Positions 43,828-54,604 of a stretch of DNA of 64,000 bases are shown one piece after another. The first letter of the stretch is position 1. Each line of letters begins with the position of its first letter. The stretch spans positions 1 to 64,000 of the forward strand of contig CACIAQ010000003.1 of assembly GCA_902584635.1 (NCBI GenBank), written 5' to 3'. Position numbers and translations under genes: made by a program. A model generated the notes under the pieces. The model ran no database searches, had not been told where the DNA came from, and was given only the letters and a program-made list of their open reading frames with translations. The stretch comes from an uncultured Alphaproteobacteria bacterium (GTDB lineage: Bacteria > Pseudomonadota > Alphaproteobacteria > Rhodobacterales > Rhodobacteraceae).

Positions 43828-44256
43828 ATGGATATAAATTCAAGTACAACAATATTGAGCCCCCAAGATGCATTGGTAGCTATTATGATAGCAGAGGGGA
43901 CGTCACACAAAGGTGTAACAAAAATAGAATTCGCTTCGATTATTAAGATTGTTGAGCATTTGCCAATATTTAAAGATTATGATGTATCCCGTGTAAAAAC
44001 TATAGCCGAGACTGTATATGATATATTTGAAGAAGAAGATGGGCTAGATGCGCTTTTTGGTTTGATAAAAGTCTCTCTTCCTGAGCATCTTTTCGAAACA
44101 GCGTATGCATTAGCTTGTGATGTCGCTGCAGCAGATGGACGCCTTAAGGAAATTGAACTCCAGTTATTAAGAGAGATTAGATATGAATTAAACATTGATC
44201 GACTTCACGGAGCGGCTATAGAACGGGGTGCAAGAGCTAGGCATCTTACTATTTAA
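43828..44256 (+). CDS. TerB family protein
   Basis: The 142-residue, all-helical acidic protein fits the tellurite-resistance TerB family: SPQDALVAIMIAEGTSHKG at the start, LPEHLFETAYALACDVAAADGRLKEIE (given as LPEHLFETAYALAC and AAADGRLKEIE) with the conserved D-G, and a final helix region. TerB folds bind metal and act in stress or envelope functions; most stand-alone copies are uncharacterised. It is divergent from lysK and convergent with the carboxypeptidase gene. Confidence 0.85.
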   Translation: MDINSSTTILSPQDALVAIMIAEGTSHKGVTKIEFASIIKIVEHLPIFKDYDVSRVKTIAETVYDIFEEEDGLDALFGLIKVSLPEHLFETAYALACDVAAADGRLKEIELQLLREIRYELNIDRLHGAAIERGARARHLTI

Positions 44257-44266
44257 AATCAGATGT

Positions 44267-45712
44267 CTAAATGCTATCTATTATTTTTCGAATTATTTGT
44301 CTTTCTTGAATTATAGCTCTCGAAAGCCAAGCTTTCGATCCTTTTGGTCTTTCGAAGTTGTTACTTGAATTTTCTTTTCTTTTATCCAAATCGGCTGAGA
44401 AAATTGCAAATGCCATTACTGGAATATCTTTTTTACATACGTATCCAGCTAAACCACGAATGTAATGCATAGTTCCCGATTTACCTCTAACCGTTATATT
44501 ACCGATTGAGTTAACTTTCCCCTTTGATGTATAGATTGATAAATGTTTTAAAACTGGAAGAAGGCTTTTTTGAACTTTCTCTTTCATTAAAAATTTTCTA
44601 AAGTCTTCTGCTGTTGAAAAACTACCTTCGGACAATCCGCTATGATTCAAGAATAAAGAATTTTGCTTTCCGATTATCTTTCTAAACCATCTAGTCATTA
44701 GCATAGCAGATTGGTCAAGGTCATAAAGATCTGGCGAAATCGCTTTACTCGCAACAAGTCCGAATGACTCGGTAACCATATTTTTGGAGTATTTCATAGC
44801 GTTTTGCAGGATTTTCTTATTATTATTAGAATAATGTGTACACAGTAATTTACTTTTATTAGGTGTTTTTTTTCTTTTCATATTCCCAATCTTAACACCT
44901 CGCTCATTAAAAAGTTGTCTCAAGACTTCGGTAGCATAATAAGAACTCAGTCGAACTGGTAGCCATCGAGAACCTTTTTTACCTAATATTCTTGTGTTCA
45001 CTGACCACTTTTCCTCAAATTTATTCTTATCAAGCTCATAATTATACACAGGGCCTTTTTCGTTTTCTAAATCAATTATAATGTTTGTTACTCGCGCAGT
45101 ATTTTTTAAGCCTGGCGCAATTAATGAAGTTTTATATTTCGCCTTTTCCAAACGTTTCCACTCGAATAAAATACGATTCTCATTAAGGTTAATTGCTCCT
45201 ATACCTGGATTATATGCATATTGAGGAAGTTGATTTCTATTTATATAATTAATATCAGGGAGAAAGGTATTATCATAAAACAGATCTCCGTCTACTTTTG
45301 TTAAACCCAATTTTTTTACAGCATTAATAAAAACTGAAAGGTCGTCGGTCTTGAGAGTAGGATCTCCATAACCTTTGAGATATAAGTCTCCGTACAGCAC
45401 TGTGTCTTTTATAACGCCATCAACTAACAGTTCAGTTTTAAATCGCCTAAATTGGTTAATATGAGTTAGATAATAAGATGCTGTCACCATTTTAGTAACT
45501 GAAGCAATTGGTAACCTCAGTTTTTCATTATGTCGTCCAATAAACTTATTTGATCTTAAATCTACTGCCATAAAACTTGTATTATTTTCAAATCCGGATT
45601 TTTTAATCAAATTTGTGAAAATATTTGTTGGTTTTGCAAAAGCGTTTAAGCGCATAATACCTGTAAACGCTAAGAAAGCGCTAAACTTAATAAATTCTCT
45701 TTTTCTAATCAT
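44267..45712 (-). CDS. dacB: D-alanyl-D-alanine carboxypeptidase (PBP4, peptidase S13)
   Basis: The enzyme trims or opens peptidoglycan peptide bridges. The 481-residue product has a signal peptide (ending NAFAKP), the active serine in ASVTKMV (SxxK; near residue 76), and the KSGT motif at KSGTMHYIRG near residue 417. The SxN-type motif is in the middle. The domain order with an insert between SxxK and SxN fits the PBP4 class. It starts eight bases inside the end of nadD. Confidence 0.9.
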   Translation of the reverse strand: MIRKREFIKFSAFLAFTGIMRLNAFAKPTNIFTNLIKKSGFENNTSFMAVDLRSNKFIGRHNEKLRLPIASVTKMVTASYYLTHINQFRRFKTELLVDGVIKDTVLYGDLYLKGYGDPTLKTDDLSVFINAVKKLGLTKVDGDLFYDNTFLPDINYINRNQLPQYAYNPGIGAINLNENRILFEWKRLEKAKYKTSLIAPGLKNTARVTNIIIDLENEKGPVYNYELDKNKFEEKWSVNTRILGKKGSRWLPVRLSSYYATEVLRQLFNERGVKIGNMKRKKTPNKSKLLCTHYSNNNKKILQNAMKYSKNMVTESFGLVASKAISPDLYDLDQSAMLMTRWFRKIIGKQNSLFLNHSGLSEGSFSTAEDFRKFLMKEKVQKSLLPVLKHLSIYTSKGKVNSIGNITVRGKSGTMHYIRGLAGYVCKKDIPVMAFAIFSADLDKRKENSSNNFERPKGSKAWLSRAIIQERQIIRKIIDSI

Positions 45713-46307
45713 TTAATCTTAAATCGGTTGAAGATAAGTTGACTTTTTTTGAGTCTACTATGCACCAAACTGGAGGTTTCAAAAACTGCAATTGGACAGA
45801 TTGGCTACTTTTAAGTCGGAAAGCTCTATACTTTTGAGCAAAAGTTGACGAGTTAACTAATGATCGATTTCTTCCTCTTGCTATCACGGCGATCCTGACA
45901 TTACACGCTACCCAATGCCAGTTTTTCCAAAGATGAAAATGAATAATATTATCTTCTCCCATGACCCAGATAAATTTAATATGTCTGTTCCTTTGTTGAA
46001 GAAACTTCAAAACTTGAAAGCTGTAATGAAAGTTATTCCTCAATTCTATTGAAGAGAGTTTTATTTTTGGGGATTTTACCAATTTTTTTGTTTTTGTGAC
46101 CCTTTCGGCAAAATTTAATGGGTCAGCTTTTTTAAGAGGATTTTGTTTTGCATAAACCCAGTATATTTGTCCTAAGTCAAACATTTTTAAGGCTACTTCG
46201 CTAATATGCACGTGACCTGAGTGCGGAGGACTAAATGATCCTCCTAACAACCCCACAGGCCTTCTATAGCTAATGTTGCCAGGAAGAGACTTCGGTACTA
46301 ATTGCAA
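45705..46307 (-). CDS. nadD: Nicotinate-nucleotide adenylyltransferase NadD
   Basis: NadD forms nicotinic acid adenine dinucleotide from NaMN and ATP in NAD synthesis. The 200-residue product carries GLLGGSFSPPHSGHVHIS (residues 19-36) with the HxGH nucleotidyl-transfer motif, KQNPLKK, WVMGEDNIIHFHLWKNW near residue 113 and SSTDLR near the end (normally SSTxIR). nadE lies about 3 kb away, so two NAD-synthesis genes are near each other. It overlaps dacB and is divergent from ettA. Confidence 0.95.
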   Translation of the reverse strand: MQLVPKSLPGNISYRRPVGLLGGSFSPPHSGHVHISEVALKMFDLGQIYWVYAKQNPLKKADPLNFAERVTKTKKLVKSPKIKLSSIELRNNFHYSFQVLKFLQQRNRHIKFIWVMGEDNIIHFHLWKNWHWVACNVRIAVIARGRNRSLVNSSTFAQKYRAFRLKSSQSVQLQFLKPPVWCIVDSKKVNLSSTDLRLND

Positions 46308-46371
46308 ATCTTTTTACTCCCTCAATAAAAAACATATGACAAAACATGAATACTATTATAGCAATTGGAAC

Positions 46372-48039
46372 ATGAGTTCATATCAATATATATTTACATT
46401 AAAAGAATTGACCAAAACATTTTCAAATGGAAAAAAATGCTTTGAAAATATAACCTTATCATTTTTACCTGGCGTAAAAATTGGGCTTGTAGGGGTGAAC
46501 GGTGCAGGAAAATCGACTCTTTTAGAAATAATGGCGGGAATAGAAAAAGAATTTAGTGGTGAGGCTTACCCTGCTCAAGGAGTAAAGGTTGGTTACCTTC
46601 CACAAGAACCGAAGCTTGATCAGAGCAAAACTGTAAGAGAGAATATTTTGGAATCAGTATCCGCCAAAAAATCGCTCCTTGACCAATTTAACAATATAGC
46701 GACATCGCTAGCAGATGACTTCTCTGATGAAAAAATGGAAGAAATGACAAAACTTCAGGATAAAATTGACTCACTGCAGATTTGGGATATAGACTCAAAA
46801 ATTGATATGGCTATGGGGGCCCTAAGATGTCCTGATGACTCCGCGGTAGTTTCCACGTTATCTGGGGGAGAAATTAGAAGAGTTTCTTTATGCAAATTAC
46901 TCCTGGAAGAGCCTGATTTACTTTTACTCGATGAACCTACCAATCATTTAGATGCCGAAACAGTGGGTTGGCTCCAACAACACTTAATAGCTTATAAGGG
47001 TACTATATTAATTGTGACTCATGATAGATATTTTTTAGATCAAATCACCGGATGGATACTGGAACTGGATAGAGGAAAAAGTTTTCCTTTTGAAGGAAAT
47101 TATTCTGATTGGTTGGAAAATAAAAGTACAAGGCTAAAATTAGAAGAAAAGACTGAAAAAACTAAAAATACTATTCTGAAAAAAGAGCTGGATTGGATCA
47201 GACAAGGGGCTAAAGCTAGGCAAGCTAAACAAAAAGCCAGAATCACCGCTTATTTGGATCTATTGAACGAGGATAAAAAAGAAAAAATATCGACCTCACA
47301 AATTATTATTCCTAACGGCCAGCGCTTGGGCACAAAAGTAATTGACGCTGAAAAAATAACAAAAATGTTTGATAATAAAATGTTGTTTGAAGATTTTAGT
47401 TTTTCTATACCTCCAGGTGCAATTGTCGGGGTGGTGGGTGCAAATGGCTCTGGAAAATCAACTCTTTTAAAAATTATTACAGGAGAAGAGTCTCTTACCA
47501 GCGGTCAAATTAATATTGGAGATACTGTCGAGTTGAGCTACGTAGATCAGAGTAGAGATAAGCTAGACGACGCAAAAAATGTATGGGAGGAAATTTCAGA
47601 CAGCCTAGATGTTATTAAGTTAGGCGATTTAGAAGTAAACTCTAGGGCATACGTTGGAGCATTTAATTTTAAGGGTCCTGACCAACAGAAGCGTGTTGGG
47701 CAATTGTCAGGTGGAGAGCGTAACAGAGTACATCTAGCAAGGTTACTTAAATCAGGAGGAAACGTGTTGTTATTAGATGAACCCACTAATGATCTCGACA
47801 TTGAAACATTGCGCGCTCTTGAAGATGCTGTTCTTGAATTCGCCGGCTGTGTAATAGTTGTATCACATGATAGGTTTTTTATGGATAGGCTTTGCACTCA
47901 CATCCTAAGCTTTGAGGGAGAAAGCAATATGACGTTTTTTGAAGGTAACTTTAACGATTATGAAGAGGATAAAAAAAGAAGATTAGGTGAGGCTGCTGTA
48001 ATTCCACAGAGAGTAAAATATAGAAAATTCTCAACTTGA
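46372..48039 (+). CDS. ettA: ABC-F protein EttA (energy-dependent translational throttle)
   Basis: EttA is a soluble ABC-F ATPase that binds the ribosomal E site and gates entry of the first elongation steps according to ATP level. The 555-residue product has two ATPase domains: GVNGAGKSTLLEIM and LSGGEIRRVSLCKLL with LLLLDEPTNHLD, then GANGSGKSTLLKII, LSGGERNRVHLARLL and VLLLDEPTNDLD, with a charged linker between. Start MSSYQYIFTLKELTK at 46372 matches the family; the longer frame from 46273 overlaps nadD. Its end overlaps the gltX end by nine bases. Confidence 0.94.
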   Translation: MSSYQYIFTLKELTKTFSNGKKCFENITLSFLPGVKIGLVGVNGAGKSTLLEIMAGIEKEFSGEAYPAQGVKVGYLPQEPKLDQSKTVRENILESVSAKKSLLDQFNNIATSLADDFSDEKMEEMTKLQDKIDSLQIWDIDSKIDMAMGALRCPDDSAVVSTLSGGEIRRVSLCKLLLEEPDLLLLDEPTNHLDAETVGWLQQHLIAYKGTILIVTHDRYFLDQITGWILELDRGKSFPFEGNYSDWLENKSTRLKLEEKTEKTKNTILKKELDWIRQGAKARQAKQKARITAYLDLLNEDKKEKISTSQIIIPNGQRLGTKVIDAEKITKMFDNKMLFEDFSFSIPPGAIVGVVGANGSGKSTLLKIITGEESLTSGQINIGDTVELSYVDQSRDKLDDAKNVWEEISDSLDVIKLGDLEVNSRAYVGAFNFKGPDQQKRVGQLSGGERNRVHLARLLKSGGNVLLLDEPTNDLDIETLRALEDAVLEFAGCVIVVSHDRFFMDRLCTHILSFEGESNMTFFEGNFNDYEEDKKRRLGEAAVIPQRVKYRKFST

Positions 48040-49368
48040 TCGAAAATTTTGAATTTTTTGTATTAAGGGGAAAAGCTTTTTCATGTCTGGTCCGTAGCTC
48101 TTCCCAGTAAGAAAATTACGCAAAGGCATAAATAGATTTTTACCTTTCCTTCCGGTTAAATTTTTTAACTCTTCAGTTAATATTTGCCAACTATCGCGTT
48201 CACGCGGATATTCGTCAATCAAGCCGATAGCTACTTTAATAAATTGTCTATCTTCTGGGGCAACTATAGGATTTTTAGCTCCCTCTTTACACAGACGCCA
48301 GATATCCACTAAATCTTCCTTAGTGTTAACATTATCTTTTGCCATTATCCAAAAATCTTCTCTTATTTCATTAGGAACACCGATAAACCCTAGATATTCA
48401 GAAATCTGACCAATATCGAACTTCGATAGTATTTTGCGAGAAATGACTTCTAAGGCTTCTTTCTCAAATCTAACGGGAGCTGTACTAAACTTACTTAATT
48501 CAAATTTTCGAGCTAATTCACAAATATTTTTATCTACATCTACTCCATCTCCAGTTCCCAAAGAAACTAATTTTGAAAAAATTGCTCCAGGCTCTATCCC
48601 CGCTTCTTTTAAACTTTTTATTGACAGACCACCAGCTCTCTTAGAAAAATTTTCTCCAGAGCTATCTACTATTAAAGAATGATGACCAAAAACTGGTACA
48701 TGCGAAGATAAATTTTTAAAAATTTCTATTTGAACTGCCGTATTAGTTAAATGGTCAATGCCTCTTACTACATCAGTAACACCAAAGTCTGTATCATCTA
48801 TCACTGATGCCATCGTGTAGAGGAACTGGCCATTTCCTTTAACCAAAATAGGGTCTGATACAACAGAAGTTCGTACTTTTATTTCGCCAGCGATTTCATC
48901 TTCCCACGTTACGGTCTCACCACTTAATAAAAAACGCCAATGACTTTCAGTTTTGTCTCTCAAAAGATTTCTTTCTTCCGGCTGTAATTTTAAAGCAGAT
49001 CTATCGTATACTGGGGGGAGCCCCTGATTTTGCTGTTTTTTCCTTTTTAGCTCCAACTCAAGCGAAGTCTCAAAACACTCATAAACTAAGCTTTTATCTT
49101 TTAATTCAGTCAAGACTTCCCTATATCTATCTATTCGAAGAGATTGTTGTTCAATTTTGTCCCAATCAATACCCAACCATTCAAGATCTCTCTTTATCTG
49201 ATCAATGAAATGCTGGGTAGATCTTTCCTTGTCCGTATCATCCAATCTTAAGATGAACTCCCCCCCCACTTTTTTAGCTTGCAAATAATTTAATAGAGCA
49301 GTTCTGATATTTCCTATGTGGAGATATCCAGTTGGAGAGGGTGCAAATCTTAGAACTCTTTTTGTCAA
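48031..49368 (-). CDS. gltX: Glutamyl-tRNA synthetase
   Basis: The enzyme charges tRNA-Glu and, in bacteria lacking GlnRS, may also charge tRNA-Gln. The product has about 445 residues, with RFAPSPTGYLHIGNIRTALLNYL (given as RFAPSPTGYLHIGN and RTALLNYL), DDTDKERS, GIDHLTN and the KMSKS variant FSKRAGGLSI. TTG 49368 is chosen because GGAAAG precedes it by seven bases; TTG 49383 would overlap nadE by 13 bases. Alphaproteobacteria usually carry two gltX genes; I cannot tell which type this is. The gene abuts nadE. Confidence 0.93.
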   Translation of the reverse strand: MTKRVLRFAPSPTGYLHIGNIRTALLNYLQAKKVGGEFILRLDDTDKERSTQHFIDQIKRDLEWLGIDWDKIEQQSLRIDRYREVLTELKDKSLVYECFETSLELELKRKKQQNQGLPPVYDRSALKLQPEERNLLRDKTESHWRFLLSGETVTWEDEIAGEIKVRTSVVSDPILVKGNGQFLYTMASVIDDTDFGVTDVVRGIDHLTNTAVQIEIFKNLSSHVPVFGHHSLIVDSSGENFSKRAGGLSIKSLKEAGIEPGAIFSKLVSLGTGDGVDVDKNICELARKFELSKFSTAPVRFEKEALEVISRKILSKFDIGQISEYLGFIGVPNEIREDFWIMAKDNVNTKEDLVDIWRLCKEGAKNPIVAPEDRQFIKVAIGLIDEYPRERDSWQILTEELKNLTGRKGKNLFMPLRNFLTGKSYGPDMKKLFPLIQKIQNFRSS

Positions 49369-49370
49369 AT

Positions 49371-51026
49371 CTAGTCTTTCCAATGGTTGACTATAGGGAT
49401 ACGCCTACCGAGAGCAAATGGTCTTTTTGATATTTTAGGTCCCGGACAAGCTTGATATCTTTTGTATTCGCTCAGATGTAGAAGATCTTTAACTTTTAAA
49501 ACTATTTTTTCTGAAAACCCTTTTTCAATAACTTCGTTAACAGAAAGATCGTCCTCAATAAGGGACTCCAAAATGGAATCGAGTTCATCGTAATTCGGTA
49601 GAGAGTCTGTATCTTTTTGATCGAAGGCCAACTCAGCAGATGGCTCTTTCAATATAATATTATCTGGTATAGGTTTTTTTACTGAGAAATTATTTGTTTT
49701 AGAAGTAGAATTTCTCCATTTGCTAAGTTCATATACTTTTGTCTTGTAAACATCTTTAAGTGGATTGTAAGCTCCCGCCATATCTCCATAAATAGTTGAA
49801 TAACCAACCGCAATCTCGGACTTATTTCCAGTGGATAAAAGTAAGTGCTTTTCTTTATTTGAAAAGGCCATCAATAAAACGGCCCTAATTCGAGATTGTA
49901 TATTCTCTTCAGTAACATCTCTACTTTTACCTTGGAACAAGGGAGCCAAATGCTGATCCACTTTATCTATTATCTCTTGAATAGTTATTAATTCAAAATT
50001 AATATCAAGATTTTTTGACAGTTGTTGTGCATCATCTAAAGACGACTTCGAATTAAATTTTGATGGCAATCCCAAACAAACTACGTTGTCAGAACCCAAC
50101 GCATCCACTGCCATTGCTGCTACAAGAGCACTATCAATTCCTCCTGACAAGCCAATAACAACTTTTTGGAAATTAGATTTCAAAACATAATCTCTTAAGC
50201 CTAGTACGATCGCGTTGTAATCCTGGCTTATACTGGAACCAATTTCTTCTAAAGAGTTTGGTAGTGGACTCCATCCGTCCATTCTCTTTTCAAAAGTAAT
50301 CTGTAGCGTTTTCTCTTGAAACTGAGGGAACTGGCAGACAATAGCGCCGTTTTTATCATATATAAAAGAGCCCCCATCAAATACTAAATCATCTTGCCCT
50401 CCAACAAGATTTAAATAGATGATAGAAAGGTCGGACTCTTTACATCGCTCTTTAATTATTTTCTGTCTTTTACATAGCTTATTGGATTCATAAGGTGAAC
50501 CATTTGGGATAATTATGATATCAGCTCCTAACTCTTTTAGTCTGCAAATAATATCTGGGTGCCAGGCGTCTTCACATATTGGAAACCCAATCTTTAAAGC
50601 TCCAATATCCAAGAGCTCCAATTCATGTCCAGAGACAAAAAATCTTTTCTCGTCAAAAACATCATAGTTTGGTAAGTGAGACTTTTTGCTGACTATTTTT
50701 ATAGTTCCCCTGTATATAGAAATAAATGCATTATAAATTTTTCCATCCAAAATCCATGGGGCTCCAACTAGAATTCTGACTTTAAGATTTATCGTTTTAC
50801 GCGCAATATTTTGAATTTGCAAAGATATATTTTCTAAAAAAGACCTCTTATTAACAAGATCTAGGGGTTGGTATCCACTAACAAACATTTCCGGAAAAAT
50901 AATTAGATCTGATCTTTTTTTTTCAGCCTCGTTAGCTTTAACCAACACATATTCTGAGTTAGACTGTATTCGTCCAACTGTAGAGTTAGACTGGGCTAAT
51001 GAAATTTTAAGTCGAGCGAGACTCAT
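49371..51026 (-). CDS. nadE: NAD+ synthetase, glutamine-hydrolysing
   Basis: The enzyme makes NAD+ from deamido-NAD+ with ATP and glutamine. The 551-residue product has an N-terminal nitrilase-type glutaminase domain (Glu in FPEMFVSGYQP, Lys in SKKSHLPNYDVFDE, Cys in FPICEDAWHPD) and a C-terminal synthetase domain with PP-loop GLSGGIDSALVAAM near residue 290 and LLLSTGNKSEIAVGYSTIYGD (given in part). ATG 51026 is preferred to TTG 51041. The stop is followed at once by gltX. Confidence 0.95.
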   Translation of the reverse strand: MSLARLKISLAQSNSTVGRIQSNSEYVLVKANEAEKKRSDLIIFPEMFVSGYQPLDLVNKRSFLENISLQIQNIARKTINLKVRILVGAPWILDGKIYNAFISIYRGTIKIVSKKSHLPNYDVFDEKRFFVSGHELELLDIGALKIGFPICEDAWHPDIICRLKELGADIIIIPNGSPYESNKLCKRQKIIKERCKESDLSIIYLNLVGGQDDLVFDGGSFIYDKNGAIVCQFPQFQEKTLQITFEKRMDGWSPLPNSLEEIGSSISQDYNAIVLGLRDYVLKSNFQKVVIGLSGGIDSALVAAMAVDALGSDNVVCLGLPSKFNSKSSLDDAQQLSKNLDINFELITIQEIIDKVDQHLAPLFQGKSRDVTEENIQSRIRAVLLMAFSNKEKHLLLSTGNKSEIAVGYSTIYGDMAGAYNPLKDVYKTKVYELSKWRNSTSKTNNFSVKKPIPDNIILKEPSAELAFDQKDTDSLPNYDELDSILESLIEDDLSVNEVIEKGFSEKIVLKVKDLLHLSEYKRYQACPGPKISKRPFALGRRIPIVNHWKD

Positions 51027-51180
51027 CGACAAACCGTCCAAAATAAATTTGCTGTTTTCTTAATTTTAGTTAAAATATCAGCCTAAGTCTATCTAGTTTT
51101 GATGATGTTCAGACGTATTGAATACTTTCTTCAAGTTAGAAATCAAAACTTTAAAGTTAGAAATGTATTTGGAGGTTTTG

Positions 51181-52605
51181 TTGGAGATTAGTATTAAAAA
51201 GTTATGGTTGATCTTTGTTATCGTTTTAATTTGGCTACATCCCTTAACATCTTTAGCTCAGGATCAAGTGAAACAATATGACGAGGGTAGTGTTTACGAA
51301 GGATCATTTAAAAATGGTCTTAGAAATGGTTTGGGCAAGTATACTATGCCAGATGGCTTTACATATGAAGGAGAGTGGAAAGACGACCAAATACAAGGAA
51401 AGGGAGTAGCTAGATACCCAACAGGTCAAATTTATGAAGGATCTTTTAAGCAAGGTGTCCCTAATGGAGAAGGAACAATGACTTTTTCTGATGGAACGAA
51501 ATATAAAGGGATCTGGCTAGATGGCAAAATGGAAGGAGATGGAATTCTCACTATGAATGACGGGTCAGTATTTAAGGGAAAATTTTCCAATAATAATCGC
51601 AACGGTTATGGAGAAATGAATTATTCTGATGGCTCAACTTTTAAAGGCAATTGGAAAGATAATGAAAAGCAGGGCAACGGAATATTAATTTACGCAGATG
51701 AAGCTACATATGAAGGCAACTGGGAAAATGGCTTTCAGCAGGGATTCGGCAAACTAACTACAGCGGATGGAGTGATTCTAGAGGGTGAGTGGAAAAACGG
51801 TAAAATCAATGGAATTGGAAAACTTATACAGTCAAATGGCGATAGATATGAAGGCACTTTAGTAGATTGGAAGAGAAATGGTAAAGGGGTATCAATTTAT
51901 ACTACAGGTGAAAAGTATGATGGTAGTTTTAAAAATGATCTAAGAGATGGGCAAGGAATTCTAACTGGACCAGATGGTTTCAGGTATGAAGGAAATTGGT
52001 CGCTTGGCAAAATGAACGGAAAGGGTAAAATTACTTACTCCTCAGGGTCGATATACGAAGGAACTTTTAAGGACAATCAACCAAATGGGAAAGGTAAAAT
52101 CAGTTTCAGCGATGGTGGCTCCTATGAGGGATCATGGAATAATGGAGTTATTGAAGGAAACGGTATTGCTAAATACGCTAATGGATTAATATATGAAGGT
52201 AATTTTTCTAGGGGTAAAAATAATGGTTTTGGAAAAATGACTTATTCGGACGGTTACATCTATAAAGGAAATTGGAAAAACGGGATACAAGAGGGTGAAG
52301 GTGAGGAAATATTTCCAAACGGAACAGTATATAAAGGCACATTCAAAAATAATCAACGACATGGCAAGGGAATAATGAAAATGGATAATGGCTTCTCATA
52401 TTCTGGAGACTGGAACTCAGGAGAAATGAGTGGGAAAGGGGTTGCTACTTATGCCAACGGAGATAAATATGAAGGCTACTTTCTTAATGGTAAGCGAGAA
52501 GGTAAAGGTGTAATGATTTTCCAAGATGGAAAGAAAATAGACACCATTTGGAAAGACGGTAAAGAGCTAAAAACTTCTACAGGTAATACTGATAGTAGTA
52601 ACTAG
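51181..52605 (+). CDS. Secreted MORN-repeat protein with 18 repeats
   Basis: The product has a signal peptide (IKKLWLIFVIVLIWLHPLTSLA, cleaved before QDQ; given as two parts IKKLWLIFVI and VLIWLHPLTSLA), then 18 repeats of exactly 23 residues with the pattern YEGxWxxGxxxGxGxxxxxDGxx and a partial nineteenth. MORN repeats form elongated beta sheets that act in membrane or protein binding. GGAGG at 51171-51175 supports TTG 51181; ATG 51163 and TTG 51118 are upstream alternatives. The gene precedes mreB by about 60 bases on the same strand, so it may be linked to the cell-wall operon. Confidence 0.88.
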   Translation: MEISIKKLWLIFVIVLIWLHPLTSLAQDQVKQYDEGSVYEGSFKNGLRNGLGKYTMPDGFTYEGEWKDDQIQGKGVARYPTGQIYEGSFKQGVPNGEGTMTFSDGTKYKGIWLDGKMEGDGILTMNDGSVFKGKFSNNNRNGYGEMNYSDGSTFKGNWKDNEKQGNGILIYADEATYEGNWENGFQQGFGKLTTADGVILEGEWKNGKINGIGKLIQSNGDRYEGTLVDWKRNGKGVSIYTTGEKYDGSFKNDLRDGQGILTGPDGFRYEGNWSLGKMNGKGKITYSSGSIYEGTFKDNQPNGKGKISFSDGGSYEGSWNNGVIEGNGIAKYANGLIYEGNFSRGKNNGFGKMTYSDGYIYKGNWKNGIQEGEGEEIFPNGTVYKGTFKNNQRHGKGIMKMDNGFSYSGDWNSGEMSGKGVATYANGDKYEGYFLNGKREGKGVMIFQDGKKIDTIWKDGKELKTSTGNTDSSN

Positions 52606-52664
52606 TTTTTATTTGAAAGTTGATTATTTTTAATAAATCAATATAAGTTATAAAAATTTGATAG

Positions 52665-53714
<1,050 letters not shown>

Positions 53715-53734
53715 AACCTCAGATACAAATATAA

Positions 53735-54595
53735 ATGGCTAAAAAGTCCAAACCCCATAGATCTAATTCGTGGAGCGTACTAGCTACCACATCGGTTTTT
53801 ATATGTCTTACATTTATTTTTATTTTGTGGAGGATAGACAACACTAGGACGGAACTTATTAGAACACAAATTATTGGATTTGTCGCTCCGCTAACAACGC
53901 CGTTGAATTATCCGATTAAAGTTATAGGTGACCTTGTCACATATTTTGAAATTTACTCGTCACTTTTAGAAGAGAATAAAGAACTGAAAAGAGATCTTCA
54001 GTATATGACAGGTTGGAAAGAAAAAGCCTTACAGTTAGAACAGAAAAATGCACAGCTAAGAGCCCTTAATAATGTAAAACTGAGTGAAGATCTTATATGG
54101 GTAACAGGAGAATTAATGGCTGACAGTGGAAGCCCCTTTTATCAATCAGGAGTTATAAATATTGGATTAAAAGATGGGATAAAAAATGGTTCTGCAGCGG
54201 TCGATGGACTTGGACTTGTTGGTCGAATTGCTGGCGTTGGACAAAACGTTTCGAGAGTATTATTCCTGACAGATATTTCCTCTGCAATCCCGATAAAGAT
54301 AAGAAGAGTTAACCAAAAAGGTCTTTTGATTGGAGACAACAGTCAATGGCCTCTATTAGAGTTTATTGAGGAAAAAGCGCTTATTAATGTTGGTGATAGG
54401 GTTTTTACATCAGGTGATGGTAATGTATTCCCGTCGGATATTCTTGTAGGAAATATTTTCATAGATAATAAAAAAAAATTAAGGGTAAAGCCGGTTGCTA
54501 ATTTTGAATCTTTGGAGTTTCTTCGAATTTTGAATACTAGAAAAATAGTTGCTGACTGGACAGAAACTGACTTGGTAGGAATGGAGAATTTTTAA
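53735..54595 (+). CDS. mreC: Rod shape-determining protein MreC
   Basis: MreC is a membrane-anchored periplasmic scaffold that activates PBP2-RodA. The 286-residue product has one membrane helix (about 16-34), a coiled coil with LEENKELKRDLQYMTGWKEKALQLEQ (given as LEENKELKRDLQ and WKEKALQLEQ), and beta domains with VDGLGLVGRIAGVGQNVSRVLFLTD (given as LGLVGRI and VSRVLFLTD) and VFTSGDGNVFPSDILVG. It follows mreB by 20 bases. Confidence 0.95.
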   Translation: MAKKSKPHRSNSWSVLATTSVFICLTFIFILWRIDNTRTELIRTQIIGFVAPLTTPLNYPIKVIGDLVTYFEIYSSLLEENKELKRDLQYMTGWKEKALQLEQKNAQLRALNNVKLSEDLIWVTGELMADSGSPFYQSGVINIGLKDGIKNGSAAVDGLGLVGRIAGVGQNVSRVLFLTDISSAIPIKIRRVNQKGLLIGDNSQWPLLEFIEEKALINVGDRVFTSGDGNVFPSDILVGNIFIDNKKKLRVKPVANFESLEFLRILNTRKIVADWTETDLVGMENF

Positions 54596-54604
54596 TATTT
54601 TAAA

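Noticed and set aside
46273..46371. N-terminal extension of the EttA frame by 33 residues
   Set aside because: It overlaps the nadD 5' end and has no family similarity; MSSYQYIF at 46372 matches the usual EttA start.
51280..52540. Regular 69-base periodicity considered as a CRISPR-like or tandem DNA repeat
   Set aside because: The period is in-frame protein repetition (MORN units); the DNA copies differ too much for a CRISPR array or recent tandem duplication.
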